Made by a program: the position numbers and the translations under genes
Assembly (NCBI GenBank): GCA_046304755.1
Contig: JBKCDO010000253.1
Span: 1-64,000, forward strand
Length of the DNA: 64,000 bases
Direction of reading: 5' to 3'
DNA from: JAIBBG01 sp046304755
Lineage (GTDB): Bacteria; Bacteroidota; Bacteroidia; Flavobacteriales_D; Sanyastnellaceae
The notes under the pieces: model-generated
The model's database searches: none
Told to the model about the DNA's origin: nothing
What the model saw: the letters and a program-made list of their open reading frames with translations, nothing else
Part shown: in pieces, positions 36,501 through 43,684 of the stretch
Layout: every line of letters begins with the position of its first letter
How positions within the stretch are numbered: the stretch's first letter is position 1

Positions 36501-37023
36501 GAAGGATTTGTTGCAACAGTTCGGAATGCGCTGGAATTTTATCCAAACGCTCACGTTTTATTCGGAAGTCCGCAACGGAACAAAAAATGCGGCATCCGAT
36601 TTTTTAACGGGTAGAAATTATACGATTGTCTATACCGCTATTCAACCGAAGATTACCTACCAACCGGATCCAACGTTGCGCATGGGAGTATCTGCACTTT
36701 ACAATGAAAAAAGGAATTCGGAAGGAACAGAAACTGCCGTAGTCAGGAAGTTGGCGGCGGACTGCACGCTGAATGCCTTGGAAAAGGGAAGCCTTCGAGG
36801 GGAAGTGAATTTTTATAGCATCAATTATTCGGGCTCATCCGGAAATTCGCTGGCCTTTGAAATGCTGGAAGGGTTGCAGCCCGGTTACAACTTCACGTGG
36901 GCCATTGGCTTTCAAAAGAACTTATCCGATGCCATTCAGTTGAATCTCCAGTACAATGGCCGAAAACCGATGTCGACTGAAATCATTCACGCGGGCAGCA
37001 TGCAAATACGGGCAGTGTTTTGA
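33511..37023 (+). CDS. Large outer-membrane beta-barrel protein of unknown function
   Basis: 1170 residues with a signal-peptide-like N-terminus (hydrophobic YLLVACCFLASLCTALVA near 15-30). The start is TTG at 33511, with another TTG in frame at 33523; no early ATG exists. The N-terminal 250 residues hold beta-strand segments (DTLSLTYRTLP, LQLSGKVSEEVSLLASITDDNIPIQPAG), then long aromatic strand arrays. A notable motif is VYVWIDYNNNQVKELNEFEVAAF (near 850), recalled from several large Bacteroidota outer-membrane proteins. It ends in MQIRAVF, a C-terminal Phe as in barrels. Possibly related to SprA-like surface proteins, but I cannot establish this. Divergent from the ABC permease. Confidence 0.7.
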   Translation: MLLTLIRYRVKYLLVACCFLASLCTALVAEGQWRPTKTRPLVCTSDTLSIDSMAVFPGSLIVVLRGDTVSKTSYFLNEMKAQVSHGPWKMGDTLSLTYRTLPWKAGATFYNKSTSLIQSANTSKIQPYVIGSSAEMSFTDDQGIQKNGSISRGVLFGNNQNLSVNSTLNLQLSGKVSEEVSLLASITDDNIPIQPAGNTQQLQDFDQVFIQLYNRNSKVIAGDFQLRNPTGYFMRYFKRAQGLYASTTRGDSLTGTRFSMETSASVSKGRFARNVIQGIEGNQGPYRLKGADNELFIIVLSGTEVVYIDGRILERGMDKDYVIDYNAAEITFTPRNLITKDRRITVEFQYSERRFARPLLQANVQWKKTKSTSFISVYTEGDAKNQPLQQALSEEDRAILAAGGDDFLSAYRQGVDSVGYRNNEVRYAKVDSLGFDSVWVFSEDSTVAHYRINFSYVGPGNGDYVEAGFSANGRIYRWIQPIFNGVTYTKQGSYAPIVLLSTPKTNQLVSAGYQTRFGKNEQMKWQVEGAFSRQDLNTFSTRDTGDDLGWAAKSNWSINDRVFTADSARVFIDTTKNVVHGIRASYEFAHRYFKPIERFREVEFQRNWNLGTAPLTVDQHIGGLTWAVAGRRWGKVMLGSDVLFMPDDYRGMKATINTAIKTASKFTAVANGSALQTDGSVQSVFVRHRGKITQDVGKLRFMFTDEHERNLFRSADTIESRSYAFYDWEASVGTADSVKRSVRLFYRDRIDRKIDGSLLQGAARADQYGAQFLLRGINDSRFSLQISNRRLRVINPELFTQAPENTLVGRLEYTAKWWKGFVQSTTFYEVGSGLEQRREFIYLEVPAGQGVYVWIDYNNNQVKELNEFEVAAFSYEANYIRTFVQSNDYVKTYSNQWSESIALQPARIIKGKRKAGKFIGRFSANSTFRIDRKTSREDDWNRFNPLLIGISDSVLLATNALLRNVVFFNKANPKFGLDYTRQTNQTRNLLSNGFESRKDLLQQFGMRWNFIQTLTFYSEVRNGTKNAASDFLTGRNYTIVYTAIQPKITYQPDPTLRMGVSALYNEKRNSEGTETAVVRKLAADCTLNALEKGSLRGEVNFYSINYSGSSGNSLAFEMLEGLQPGYNFTWAIGFQKNLSDAIQLNLQYNGRKPMSTEIIHAGSMQIRAVF

Positions 37024-37170
37024 TTTTTAAGTGCTCGATTTCAGCGACTTGATTGGCTCCTGCAAATTATTTCTATACATGATGTAACCTTTGAGCATGC
37101 AACCCGCGTTAAAGGTCCTGTAAGTTCTCATGTAGAGATATTAGATAGTTTAATTGTTTTCATTAACAGA

Positions 37171-37197
37171 AAGGTCACCTAACGGGGTGGCCTTTTT
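37171..37197 (+). terminator. Terminator upstream of the redoxin gene
   Basis: AAGGTCACC pairs with GGTGGCCTT (one T-G wobble) around TAACG, followed by five T. It lies about 150 bases after the barrel gene and before the redoxin gene. Confidence 0.8.
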
Positions 37198-37250
37198 GCT
37201 TGTGTGGTCAACTTTTGGGATGCATGTTTGTTTTGAAAAAAAAACAACTT

Positions 37251-37883
37251 ATGAAAACCAATTTACTCATCCTAGGATTTTTAATGCTTACGGCTTTCAA
37301 CGGCGCCGCACAGAATAATTCAGAAACCCTCGAAATCGGAAGTAGCGCACCGATGGTTGACTACAAAATGCAAGACATTTCCGGCGTAGAGTATTCGTTG
37401 AATTATTTGCGCGGACAAAAAGGTCTTTTGGTCATCTTCTCATGCAATGGGTGTCCATTTGTTGTCGGAAGCGATGGCAGTGAAGGTTGGGAAGGGCGTT
37501 ATGATGGCATTCGAACCTTGGCCGAAAAGAATGGAATTGGAATGGCCCTCATCAACAGCAATGAGGCGAAGCGCGATAAGGGCGACGATATGAAGAGTAT
37601 GCAGGAGAGGGCAAAATCTCACGGATTTGGTCAGTGTAAATATTTATTGGATGTGAATTCCAAATTGGCGAACGCCTTTTATGCGCGCACCACACCGCAC
37701 GTTTATCTCTTCGATGCTGATTTGAAGCTCGTTTACAAAGGCGCGATTGATGACAACGTCGATGATGCTAAAGCGGTGAAAGAACACTACCTGAATGATG
37801 CCATCGAACAGTTGTCTTCAGGAAAGAAAATCAAAACTCCGGAAACAAAGCCTGTGGGCTGCAGCATCAAGCGCGTCGGTTAA
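37251..37883 (+). CDS. Secreted thioredoxin-like protein (AhpC/TSA superfamily)
   Basis: About 210 residues from ATG 37251, which gives a signal peptide (MKTNLLILGFLMLTAFNGAAQ); an upstream in-frame extension to 37200 is not supported. The thioredoxin fold includes GLLVIFSCNGCPFV (CxxC, near 66-69), a DGIRTLAEKNGIGMALINSN segment, and TTPHVYLFDADLKLVYKGAIDD with the cis-Pro at TTP. Related Bacteroidota redoxins commonly read CNHCPFV; here Gly replaces His. It should act in the periplasm on disulfides or as a redox partner. The stop shares the bases TTAA with the stop of the convergent gene. Confidence 0.85.
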   Translation: MKTNLLILGFLMLTAFNGAAQNNSETLEIGSSAPMVDYKMQDISGVEYSLNYLRGQKGLLVIFSCNGCPFVVGSDGSEGWEGRYDGIRTLAEKNGIGMALINSNEAKRDKGDDMKSMQERAKSHGFGQCKYLLDVNSKLANAFYARTTPHVYLFDADLKLVYKGAIDDNVDDAKAVKEHYLNDAIEQLSSGKKIKTPETKPVGCSIKRVG

Positions 37884-38281
37884 GGCTTTGCATTAGCCGG
37901 GGGAATCCACATGAAAAAGTGTGGATTATTCATGTAGGGCGTGATATCGCGCGTAGCTATTAGCATGACCAAATCGGCGAGCCATAACACTCCGCCACCT
38001 CCGAAAGTGAGCGTGTAACCAATAGGCACTTTCACGTCGGTTCCGAGGTACAGGCGGTGCATTCCAAAAAGCCCAAGGGAAATGTCCAGTGCGATGGCTA
38101 CCAAACGAGGATTCTCGCTTTGTTGAAGGAATTGCGCGGGCTCGAATCTGCCATCGTCAGTGGTATGAAACAACAGGCCGGCAAGAATTCCGCTCTCGAC
38201 TTGCATGTCTTGTGCAAAGCAGGAATTGGCCCCGATTCCGGAACAAATCAAAACAAAGAGGACAATCAGACGCAGTTGCAT
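37880..38281 (-). CDS. Small TM2-domain-like membrane protein
   Basis: 133 residues. A signal-like hydrophobic N-terminus (about 3-22) is followed by a polar stretch, then two hydrophobic helices near 65-110 with the TM2-type sequence SLGLFGMHRLYLGTDVKVPIGYTLTFGGGGVLWLADL. The motif of a short turn with (H/R)xxYLG between two helices is the TM2 hallmark. Function unknown. It converges with the redoxin gene and shares its stop bases. Confidence 0.7.
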   Translation of the reverse strand: MQLRLIVLFVLICSGIGANSCFAQDMQVESGILAGLLFHTTDDGRFEPAQFLQQSENPRLVAIALDISLGLFGMHRLYLGTDVKVPIGYTLTFGGGGVLWLADLVMLIATRDITPYMNNPHFFMWIPPANAKP

Positions 38282-38321
38282 GGTTGAGAGTGCCTCAAAT
38301 GTAAACTGAGATTCGCCTCGC

Positions 38322-39374
38322 TTATGTGAGAATCAACATCGCATCACCATAAGCCCAAAAACGGTACTTGTTTTTGATGGCCTCGTTGTACGCTTCCATG
38401 ATCAAATCATAACCGCCGTAAGCCGTAACGCACATCAACAGCGCGCTTTCGGGTTGGTGGAAATTTGTAATCATACTGTCGGCAATGTTGAATTCGTAAG
38501 GGGGATAAATGAACTTGCTAATCCATCCGTCAAAAGGCTTCAGCATACGATCTGTGCTGACGCTGCTCTCAAACGCGCGCAGAACGGTGTTTCCAACTGC
38601 ACAAACGCGGTGACCTGTCTGTAAAGCGTGGTTGACAACACGCGCTGTTTCTTCCGGAATGATGCACTGCTCACTTTCCATTTTGTGCTTGGTGAGGTCT
38701 TCTACTTCTACCTGACGGAAAGTGCCCAGTCCAATATGCATCGTTAGTTCAGGCATGTGGACGCCTTTGATTTCCGCTCGCTTGAGCATCTCGCGGCTGA
38801 AGTGTAACCCTGCAGTTGGAGCTGCAACTGAACCTTCGTGCTTGGCGAAAATCGTTTGGAACCACTCTTCGTCTTCCGGCTGTACCGGACGGTTGATGTA
38901 TTTCGGAATCGGCGTTTCACCCAGTTTGTAAACCAATGCTTTGAACTCTTCATGAGTGCCGTCAAACAGGAAACGCAATGTGCGACCGCGAGAAGTGGTG
39001 TTGTCAATCACTTCGGCAACGAGTTCATCGTTTTCACCGAAGTACAACTTATTTCCGATGCGGATTTTACGGGCAGGATCCACAACGGTATCCCACAGCA
39101 AGCTTTGTGCATTGAGCTCACGCAACATGAAGACTTCAATCATGCTGCCTGTTTTCTCTTTATTACCCAGCATTCTGGCCGGAAAAACGCGGGTATTGTT
39201 GTTAACCATCACGTCTCCCTCCTCGAAATAATCGAGCACGTCTTTGAACATCTTGTGCTCGATTTTACCTGAACGCTTATGAACGACCATCAGACGGCTT
39301 TCATCGCGATGTTTGGCAGGCTGCTGAGCGATTAGCTCTTCGGGCAGTTTGTATCGAAACTGACCCAGTTTCAT
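38322..39374 (-). CDS. queA: S-adenosylmethionine:tRNA ribosyltransferase-isomerase (QueA)
   Basis: 350 residues from ATG 39374 (starts MKLGQFRYKLPEELIAQ), the normal beginning and length. Two further in-frame ATGs lie 3 and 12 bases upstream. It carries the family motifs MVNNNTRVFPARM, YQTIF-type WFQTIFAKHEGSVAAPTAGLHFS, HIGLGTFRQV and ITNFHQPESALLMCVTAYGG. It uses the ribosyl group of SAM to make epoxyqueuosine from preQ1-modified tRNA. It is the canonical copy of the two QueA proteins in this window. It lies 100 bases after truB on the same strand. Confidence 0.95.
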   Translation of the reverse strand: MKLGQFRYKLPEELIAQQPAKHRDESRLMVVHKRSGKIEHKMFKDVLDYFEEGDVMVNNNTRVFPARMLGNKEKTGSMIEVFMLRELNAQSLLWDTVVDPARKIRIGNKLYFGENDELVAEVIDNTTSRGRTLRFLFDGTHEEFKALVYKLGETPIPKYINRPVQPEDEEWFQTIFAKHEGSVAAPTAGLHFSREMLKRAEIKGVHMPELTMHIGLGTFRQVEVEDLTKHKMESEQCIIPEETARVVNHALQTGHRVCAVGNTVLRAFESSVSTDRMLKPFDGWISKFIYPPYEFNIADSMITNFHQPESALLMCVTAYGGYDLIMEAYNEAIKNKYRFWAYGDAMLILT

Positions 39375-39419
39375 CATGGAAATCAATGCTGTAAGATTTA
39401 AAAGTGGCCCGCGAATGTA

Positions 39420-39456
39420 CGCTTTTCAAAAGCCGTTGTAAAGGAAAACTTTACAA
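39420..39456. other. Two adjacent inverted repeats between queA and truB
   Basis: TTGTAAAG, GGAAA-rich loop of five bases, CTTTACAA (39436-39456) is a perfect 8-base dyad. Next to it, GCTTTTCAAAAGC (39421-39433) is a second dyad. No long T run follows on the minus strand, so a weak terminator for truB or an operator is possible. Confidence 0.5.
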
Positions 39457-39474
39457 GCCATTGATAAACAGTGG

Positions 39475-40230
39475 CTAAGACGCCGTTTTTTGGAGTTCTG
39501 ACAGCCTTTGAAGTAATTCATCCACGGAAAGTGCATCATTGACATGAAATGGATGACTGGCGACGCGGCGCAACGCTGTGAGGTGTGAGCCGCTCCCGAG
39601 ATGTTGCCCGATGTCGTGGGCCAGTGAGCGGATGTAAGTGCCTTTGCTGCAGGTAATGTGAAAGTCTATGGAGAGATTCTCGAAGTGTGGAACTCGAAAC
39701 TCATGCACTGTAATCGGAACCGGAGGCAAATCCACGCGCTCGCCTCGGCGGGCTGCCTTGTAAGCCCGTTTTCCGTCTATTTGTTTGGCAGAAAAATCGG
39801 GTGGGCGTTGCATGAGATTACCCGTGAGTGATAACGCGGCAGCGGTAATCGAATCGAGTGATAGATGTTCGGTCGGAAAAGCACCTTCAGGCGTAGTTTC
39901 CAAATCATAGCTCGGTGTGGTTTGTCCGAACTTGATACTTCCGGTGTATTCTTTAATTCCCGCCTGCAGGTGATCGATTTGTTTGGTCATTGCCCCGGTG
40001 CAAATCACGAGTAAACCTGTGGCCAGTGGATCGAGGGTTCCGGCATGTCCAACCTTGAATCGTCTTTCATGGCCGTGCTCGTTGGGCGGAATTTCAATCG
40101 TGTGCTTTACAAACCCTTTGATTTTGTTGACTACATCAAAGCTTGTCCAGCCAAGCGGTTTGTCGACAAGCAATAGAGATCCATTTACAAACTCATCAAT
40201 ACTGGAGAAACTGTTGGCTTTTGGCGTCAT
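39475..40230 (-). CDS. truB: tRNA pseudouridine(55) synthase
   Basis: 251 residues. It makes pseudouridine at position 55 in the T arm of tRNAs. The catalytic Asp is Asp 67 in GHAGTLDPLATG, preceded by LLLVDKPLGWTSFD. Further conserved parts are KQIDGKRAYKAAR and CSKGTYIRSLAHDIG. The C-terminal PUA domain seen in E. coli is absent or very short, as in many Bacteroidota copies. The ATG at 40230 is 7 bases after a TACTTTTG box, a very short leader. Confidence 0.95.
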   Translation of the reverse strand: MTPKANSFSSIDEFVNGSLLLVDKPLGWTSFDVVNKIKGFVKHTIEIPPNEHGHERRFKVGHAGTLDPLATGLLVICTGAMTKQIDHLQAGIKEYTGSIKFGQTTPSYDLETTPEGAFPTEHLSLDSITAAALSLTGNLMQRPPDFSAKQIDGKRAYKAARRGERVDLPPVPITVHEFRVPHFENLSIDFHITCSKGTYIRSLAHDIGQHLGSGSHLTALRRVASHPFHVNDALSVDELLQRLSELQKTAS

Positions 40231-40237
40231 TCGGGTG

Positions 40238-40245
40238 CAAAAGTA
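40238..40245 (-). promoter_or_regulatory. Candidate -7 box (TACTTTTG) for truB
   Basis: An exact TAnnTTTG match only 7 bases before the start codon. An ATTG at 23 bases spacing is the only possible -33 match. Confidence 0.45.
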
Positions 40246-40280
40246 GTGGATGAGGCAAGCGCAGAATCCAATAATTCATG

Positions 40281-40288
40281 TAGCTTTG
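40281..40288 (+). promoter_or_regulatory. Candidate -7 box (TAGCTTTG) for the lipoprotein at 40294
   Basis: An exact TAnnTTTG match 5 bases before the ATG at 40294, divergent from the truB box. Confidence 0.45.
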
Positions 40289-40293
40289 AAAAC

Positions 40294-40791
40294 ATGAACC
40301 GACGTGTATTTTTCTACCTGCTATTGGCAGTTGCTATTGTAGCGTGTACTTCTCGAGCGGAGAAAGCCGCAAGCTATAACGATCGCATCATCGGACAGCA
40401 AAAGGCAATCGTAGAGGCGTTGGTGCAAATGGATTCTGCTTTTAGCGATACCAATGCGTCCAAGGAATTAGTCGGTTATCAATACGCCCATCTGCAAGCG
40501 AAGGTGAAACAAGCTATCCTTGGTTTGGACAGCATCGGACCTTTTCAGCAAGACCCGTCACTGCAGCTCTCCGCGAAGGAATTGTTCAAGGCTTATGAGC
40601 AATTAATCGATTCAGATTATAAAATGTTGGTAGAAATAAAACTTTTGCCGGCTGAAAGCGTAGACGTAGTAATTGTTGATACCAACTTTGCTGTTCAGGA
40701 ACGCATTTTTATGCAATCTAAAATCGCACAAGAGCGATTCTATAAGGCTCAGGAGGAATTCGGCAAGAAATACAATCTTGAATTCGAATAA
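40294..40791 (+). CDS. Small helical lipoprotein of unknown function
   Basis: 165 residues from ATG 40294. The signal ends in a lipobox (AIVACTS, Cys 17). The rest is strongly helical and charged (RIIGQQKAIVEALVQMDSAF..., AKELFKAYEQLIDSDYKML, MQSKIAQERFYKAQEEFGKKY), probably a helical bundle. I do not recognise a family. The longer frame starting at GTG 40246 lies upstream of the promoter box and is rejected. The next gene starts 9 bases after its stop, so they probably form an operon. Confidence 0.72.
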   Translation: MNRRVFFYLLLAVAIVACTSRAEKAASYNDRIIGQQKAIVEALVQMDSAFSDTNASKELVGYQYAHLQAKVKQAILGLDSIGPFQQDPSLQLSAKELFKAYEQLIDSDYKMLVEIKLLPAESVDVVIVDTNFAVQERIFMQSKIAQERFYKAQEEFGKKYNLEFE

Positions 40792-40800
40792 CGTAAGAGC

Positions 40801-41280
40801 ATGAAAAAATCTATCGTTCTGATGTCGGTCATCGTTTTGACCGCTTCAGCCATTACCGCACAACGCGGTATGTTGGATAATGCAGTTGGAATACGTGCGG
40901 GTCTGGGCTCGGGAGTTACGTTTCAGCATTTTACCAATAATCGCAATGCCTTCGAAGCAATCGCTTATCAGCGATTCGGGGCGGCTAACCTCACCCTGTT
41001 GGCCGAGGCACACGAGCAAATGTTCGACGTGCGAGGCTTACGCTATTTCTATGGGGCAGGCGCTCACGTATGGATTTTTAATCAAAACTCCGTCCTACAG
41101 GACAATATTCTCCGCGAAAATTCCTACGCCCTGGGTGTAGATGCTATCGTCGGCATGGCCTTTTATTTACGCAGCTTGCCCTTACAATTCAGCGTTGACT
41201 GGAAGCCGGGTATCAATCTGCACGGCAGCCATTACATCGAATGGGATAGTGGCGGACTAAGCGCGCGTTACCGATTCTAG
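40801..41280 (+). CDS. Small outer-membrane beta-barrel protein
   Basis: 159 residues. A signal peptide (about 1-20, ending ITAQ) is followed by alternating strands with glycine-rich turns (IRAGLGSGVTFQHF, FEAIAYQRFG, LRYFYGAGAHVWIF, FYLRSLPLQFSVDWKPGI) and an aromatic end (GLSARYRF). This is a small barrel of about eight strands, similar to OmpX/PagP-sized proteins in size only. Function unknown. It forms a likely operon with the lipoprotein before it. Confidence 0.72.
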   Translation: MKKSIVLMSVIVLTASAITAQRGMLDNAVGIRAGLGSGVTFQHFTNNRNAFEAIAYQRFGAANLTLLAEAHEQMFDVRGLRYFYGAGAHVWIFNQNSVLQDNILRENSYALGVDAIVGMAFYLRSLPLQFSVDWKPGINLHGSHYIEWDSGGLSARYRF

Positions 41281-41402
41281 GGTTTGTGCGTTAAATCACG
41301 TTAAGCCAAGGAATTCCGCGCTTGCAAGTATTGATTTTTGTGGCGGAGAAATCGAAAGTGAATCAGGATAAAAACAGCTGATTTGCCGATTTTTGGAAGC
41401 CG

Positions 41403-42887
41403 ATGAAAAACCGTTACATCAAGTGGCTCGTGGTAAGCAGCGCTGTTGCTGTTGTGGGCCTGATTGCCATTCAGGTGTATTGGATTAGCAATGCGTTCAC
41501 GCTGCGCGAACAAGAATTTTCTGATCATGTCAACGCTGCGCTGGCGCGTGTTACGAGGGAATTGGGTGAACGTGAAGCGGCAAGCAAAACCTCGGGTTCC
41601 GGTTCATCCTCCTTAAGTATCAGTGCGCCTGATAAGCAAAGTCTGGTGATTGATTATGGTGACGGCGAGGTGAGCGTGCTGCCTTCGTCAGAGTTGTCCA
41701 CGTCAGCTGACAGTGTTTCTGCAGATCCACTTTCCAAGGCCGGTGTCAAGGATGCCGGAATTCTTTCGCAGTCGGGGATTTTGGATGATATCATGGGTGG
41801 ACTGCTCGAACTGGATATCTACACCAGTGTGATCGATCGTATAGATACCCTGGTGCTGGATACCCTCGTCCGAAATGCGCTCATCGACCAAGGTATTCGA
41901 ACAGAGTATTCTTATGGTGTGCTCAACAAATTGCAGCAGCCCGAAATTCTTCCCTACCAATCGAGCAGCGCACTAGAGCAGCTTCAGCGCGCCGGTTATC
42001 GCATCCAGCTATTCCCGGAAGACCCTATTGCCGACCCCAATTTCCTGTGCATTTGGTTTCCACGCGAACGACAGTATGTGCTGAGTATGATGGGCGTCAT
42101 GCTGGTTACCTCGGCTGTCTTGATGTTGGTCATCATGCTGTTGTTTTCCTTCTCGATTAATGCAATTTACCGCCAGAAAAAACTGGACAACATCAAAAAT
42201 GACTTCATCAATAACATGACGCACGAGCTCAAAACACCGATTGCAACAATATCCCTGGCGTGTGAGGCGTTGAGCGATCCGGATATGCGCACAGGTGAAC
42301 AAGCGGTTTCGAGTTATGTCAATATGATTCGCGATGAGAATAAGCGTCTCGGGGTTTTGGTTGAAAACGTGCTGCGAACATCCATTTTCGAGCACGGTCA
42401 AATGAAGCTCAAGCATCAGCGCTTCGACCTGCATGATTGTATCCGTCAGGTAATCGCCAATATCGAAATACAAGTAAAAAATAAGCATGGCCGCATCATC
42501 ACGCATTTCGAATCAACCAATCCCATTGTTTGGGGAGACCCTTTGCACATCACCAACGTGATTTATAATTTGATTGATAACGCCGTTAAGTACAGTGAAG
42601 CACAACCGCTAGTCGAAATTTCAACGAGCAATGAAGCTGGCGGCGTAGCCATTGCTTTCAAGGATAATGGTATTGGCATCAGCAAGGAAAATCAGCGTAA
42701 AATTTTTGACAAGCTATACCGTGTGCCAACCGGAAACATTCATAATGTCAAAGGATTTGGATTAGGGTTAAGTTATGTGAAAGGCGTATTGGAAAAACAC
42801 GGCGGCACGGTTGATGTTATCAGCGAACCAAAGAAGGGAAGCACCTTCACTATTCATATTCCATACAACCATGAAAAGGAAAACTAG
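41403..42887 (+). CDS. Two-component sensor histidine kinase
   Basis: 494 residues. Membrane helices lie near 8-28 and 225-245 (MMGVMLVTSAVLMLVIMLLFSF), enclosing a periplasmic sensor domain of about 195 residues with no recognised fold. A short linker leads to the dimerisation helix with His near 273 (NNMTHELKTPIATISL) and the ATPase domain (N box VIYNLIDNAVKYSE, G1 KDNGIGIS, G2 GFGLGLSYVKGV). It acts with the next gene. The coding regions overlap by 17 bases, so translation is coupled. The signal is unknown. Confidence 0.92.
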   Translation: MKNRYIKWLVVSSAVAVVGLIAIQVYWISNAFTLREQEFSDHVNAALARVTRELGEREAASKTSGSGSSSLSISAPDKQSLVIDYGDGEVSVLPSSELSTSADSVSADPLSKAGVKDAGILSQSGILDDIMGGLLELDIYTSVIDRIDTLVLDTLVRNALIDQGIRTEYSYGVLNKLQQPEILPYQSSSALEQLQRAGYRIQLFPEDPIADPNFLCIWFPRERQYVLSMMGVMLVTSAVLMLVIMLLFSFSINAIYRQKKLDNIKNDFINNMTHELKTPIATISLACEALSDPDMRTGEQAVSSYVNMIRDENKRLGVLVENVLRTSIFEHGQMKLKHQRFDLHDCIRQVIANIEIQVKNKHGRIITHFESTNPIVWGDPLHITNVIYNLIDNAVKYSEAQPLVEISTSNEAGGVAIAFKDNGIGISKENQRKIFDKLYRVPTGNIHNVKGFGLGLSYVKGVLEKHGGTVDVISEPKKGSTFTIHIPYNHEKEN

Positions 42888-43563
42888 AATTTTACTGTGC
42901 GAAGACGACCCAAACTTGGGCGCTTTGCTGAAAGATTATTTGAATGCCAAAGGCTTTGAGGCAGAGCTGGCGGTCGATGGCGTTGAAGGACTAAAAGCTT
43001 ATCGCAGAAGCACGTTTGATTTTCTCATCCTGGATGTGATGATGCCGCAAAAGGACGGTTTTACCCTGGCGTCGGAAATTCGTCAAGAGGATAAGCACAC
43101 ACCCATTCTGTTCCTGACGGCAAAGAGCATGAAGGAAGACACGCTCGAAGGATTCAAGGCCGGTGGTGATGACTACATGACCAAACCTTTCAGCATGGAA
43201 GAGCTTCTGGCCAGAATTAATGCCATTTTGCGTCGTTCTGCGGCCTTGCCGGATGAAGACGAAGAAGTTCAGTTCCACGTGGGTAACTACACATTCGACT
43301 ATCATAAGCAACGCCTGAGCACTACCGGTTTTGAGGTAAAGCTCACCACCAAGGAAAATGAGCTGATGTATTTGCTGTGTAAGAATAAAAACGGAGTTAT
43401 GGAGCGCGGATATGCGCTCAAGGCTATTTGGGGCGATGACAACTATTTCAATGGCCGTTCGATGGACGTCTATATCGCCAAATTGCGCAAGCACCTGAAG
43501 AATGATCCGGCGGTGGAGATTATCAATATTCACGGTAAGGGATTCAAGTTGTTGGCGGCATAG
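42871..43563 (+). CDS. OmpR-family response regulator
   Basis: 230 residues from ATG 42871, which starts MKRKTRILLCEDDPNLG; the longer frame to 42811 falls inside the kinase gene. The receiver domain has CEDD, the phospho-accepting Asp near 54 (LILDVMMPQKDG), FLTAKS and YMTKPFS. The winged-helix DNA-binding domain follows (VKLTTKENELMYLLCKNKNGVMERGYALKAIWG, GRSMDVYIAKLRKHLK). It is the partner of the upstream kinase. Confidence 0.94.
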   Translation: MKRKTRILLCEDDPNLGALLKDYLNAKGFEAELAVDGVEGLKAYRRSTFDFLILDVMMPQKDGFTLASEIRQEDKHTPILFLTAKSMKEDTLEGFKAGGDDYMTKPFSMEELLARINAILRRSAALPDEDEEVQFHVGNYTFDYHKQRLSTTGFEVKLTTKENELMYLLCKNKNGVMERGYALKAIWGDDNYFNGRSMDVYIAKLRKHLKNDPAVEIINIHGKGFKLLAA

Positions 43564-43631
43564 GGGAGTGGGCTGAGTTCCGAGCGTCAAGCCTTACCGG
43601 AAACTGTTTTGAACAGATTCACTAAAAAGTT

Positions 43632-43661
43632 TTTGAGTAGCGCATCTGAGCATTACTTTCG
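43632..43661 (+). promoter_or_regulatory. Candidate promoter for atpDC
   Basis: A -33 element TTTG (43632-43635) and a -7 element TACTTTCG (43654-43661), with 18 bases between, 23 bases before the atpD ATG. The -7 box differs from TAnnTTTG at one base. Best two-element match in the window. Confidence 0.55.
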
Positions 43662-43684
43662 CGCCCGAATTTTAACCGATTACG

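Noticed and set aside
42991..43590. 199-residue minus-strand ORF
   Set aside because: It is antisense to the clear response regulator and has no protein-family features.
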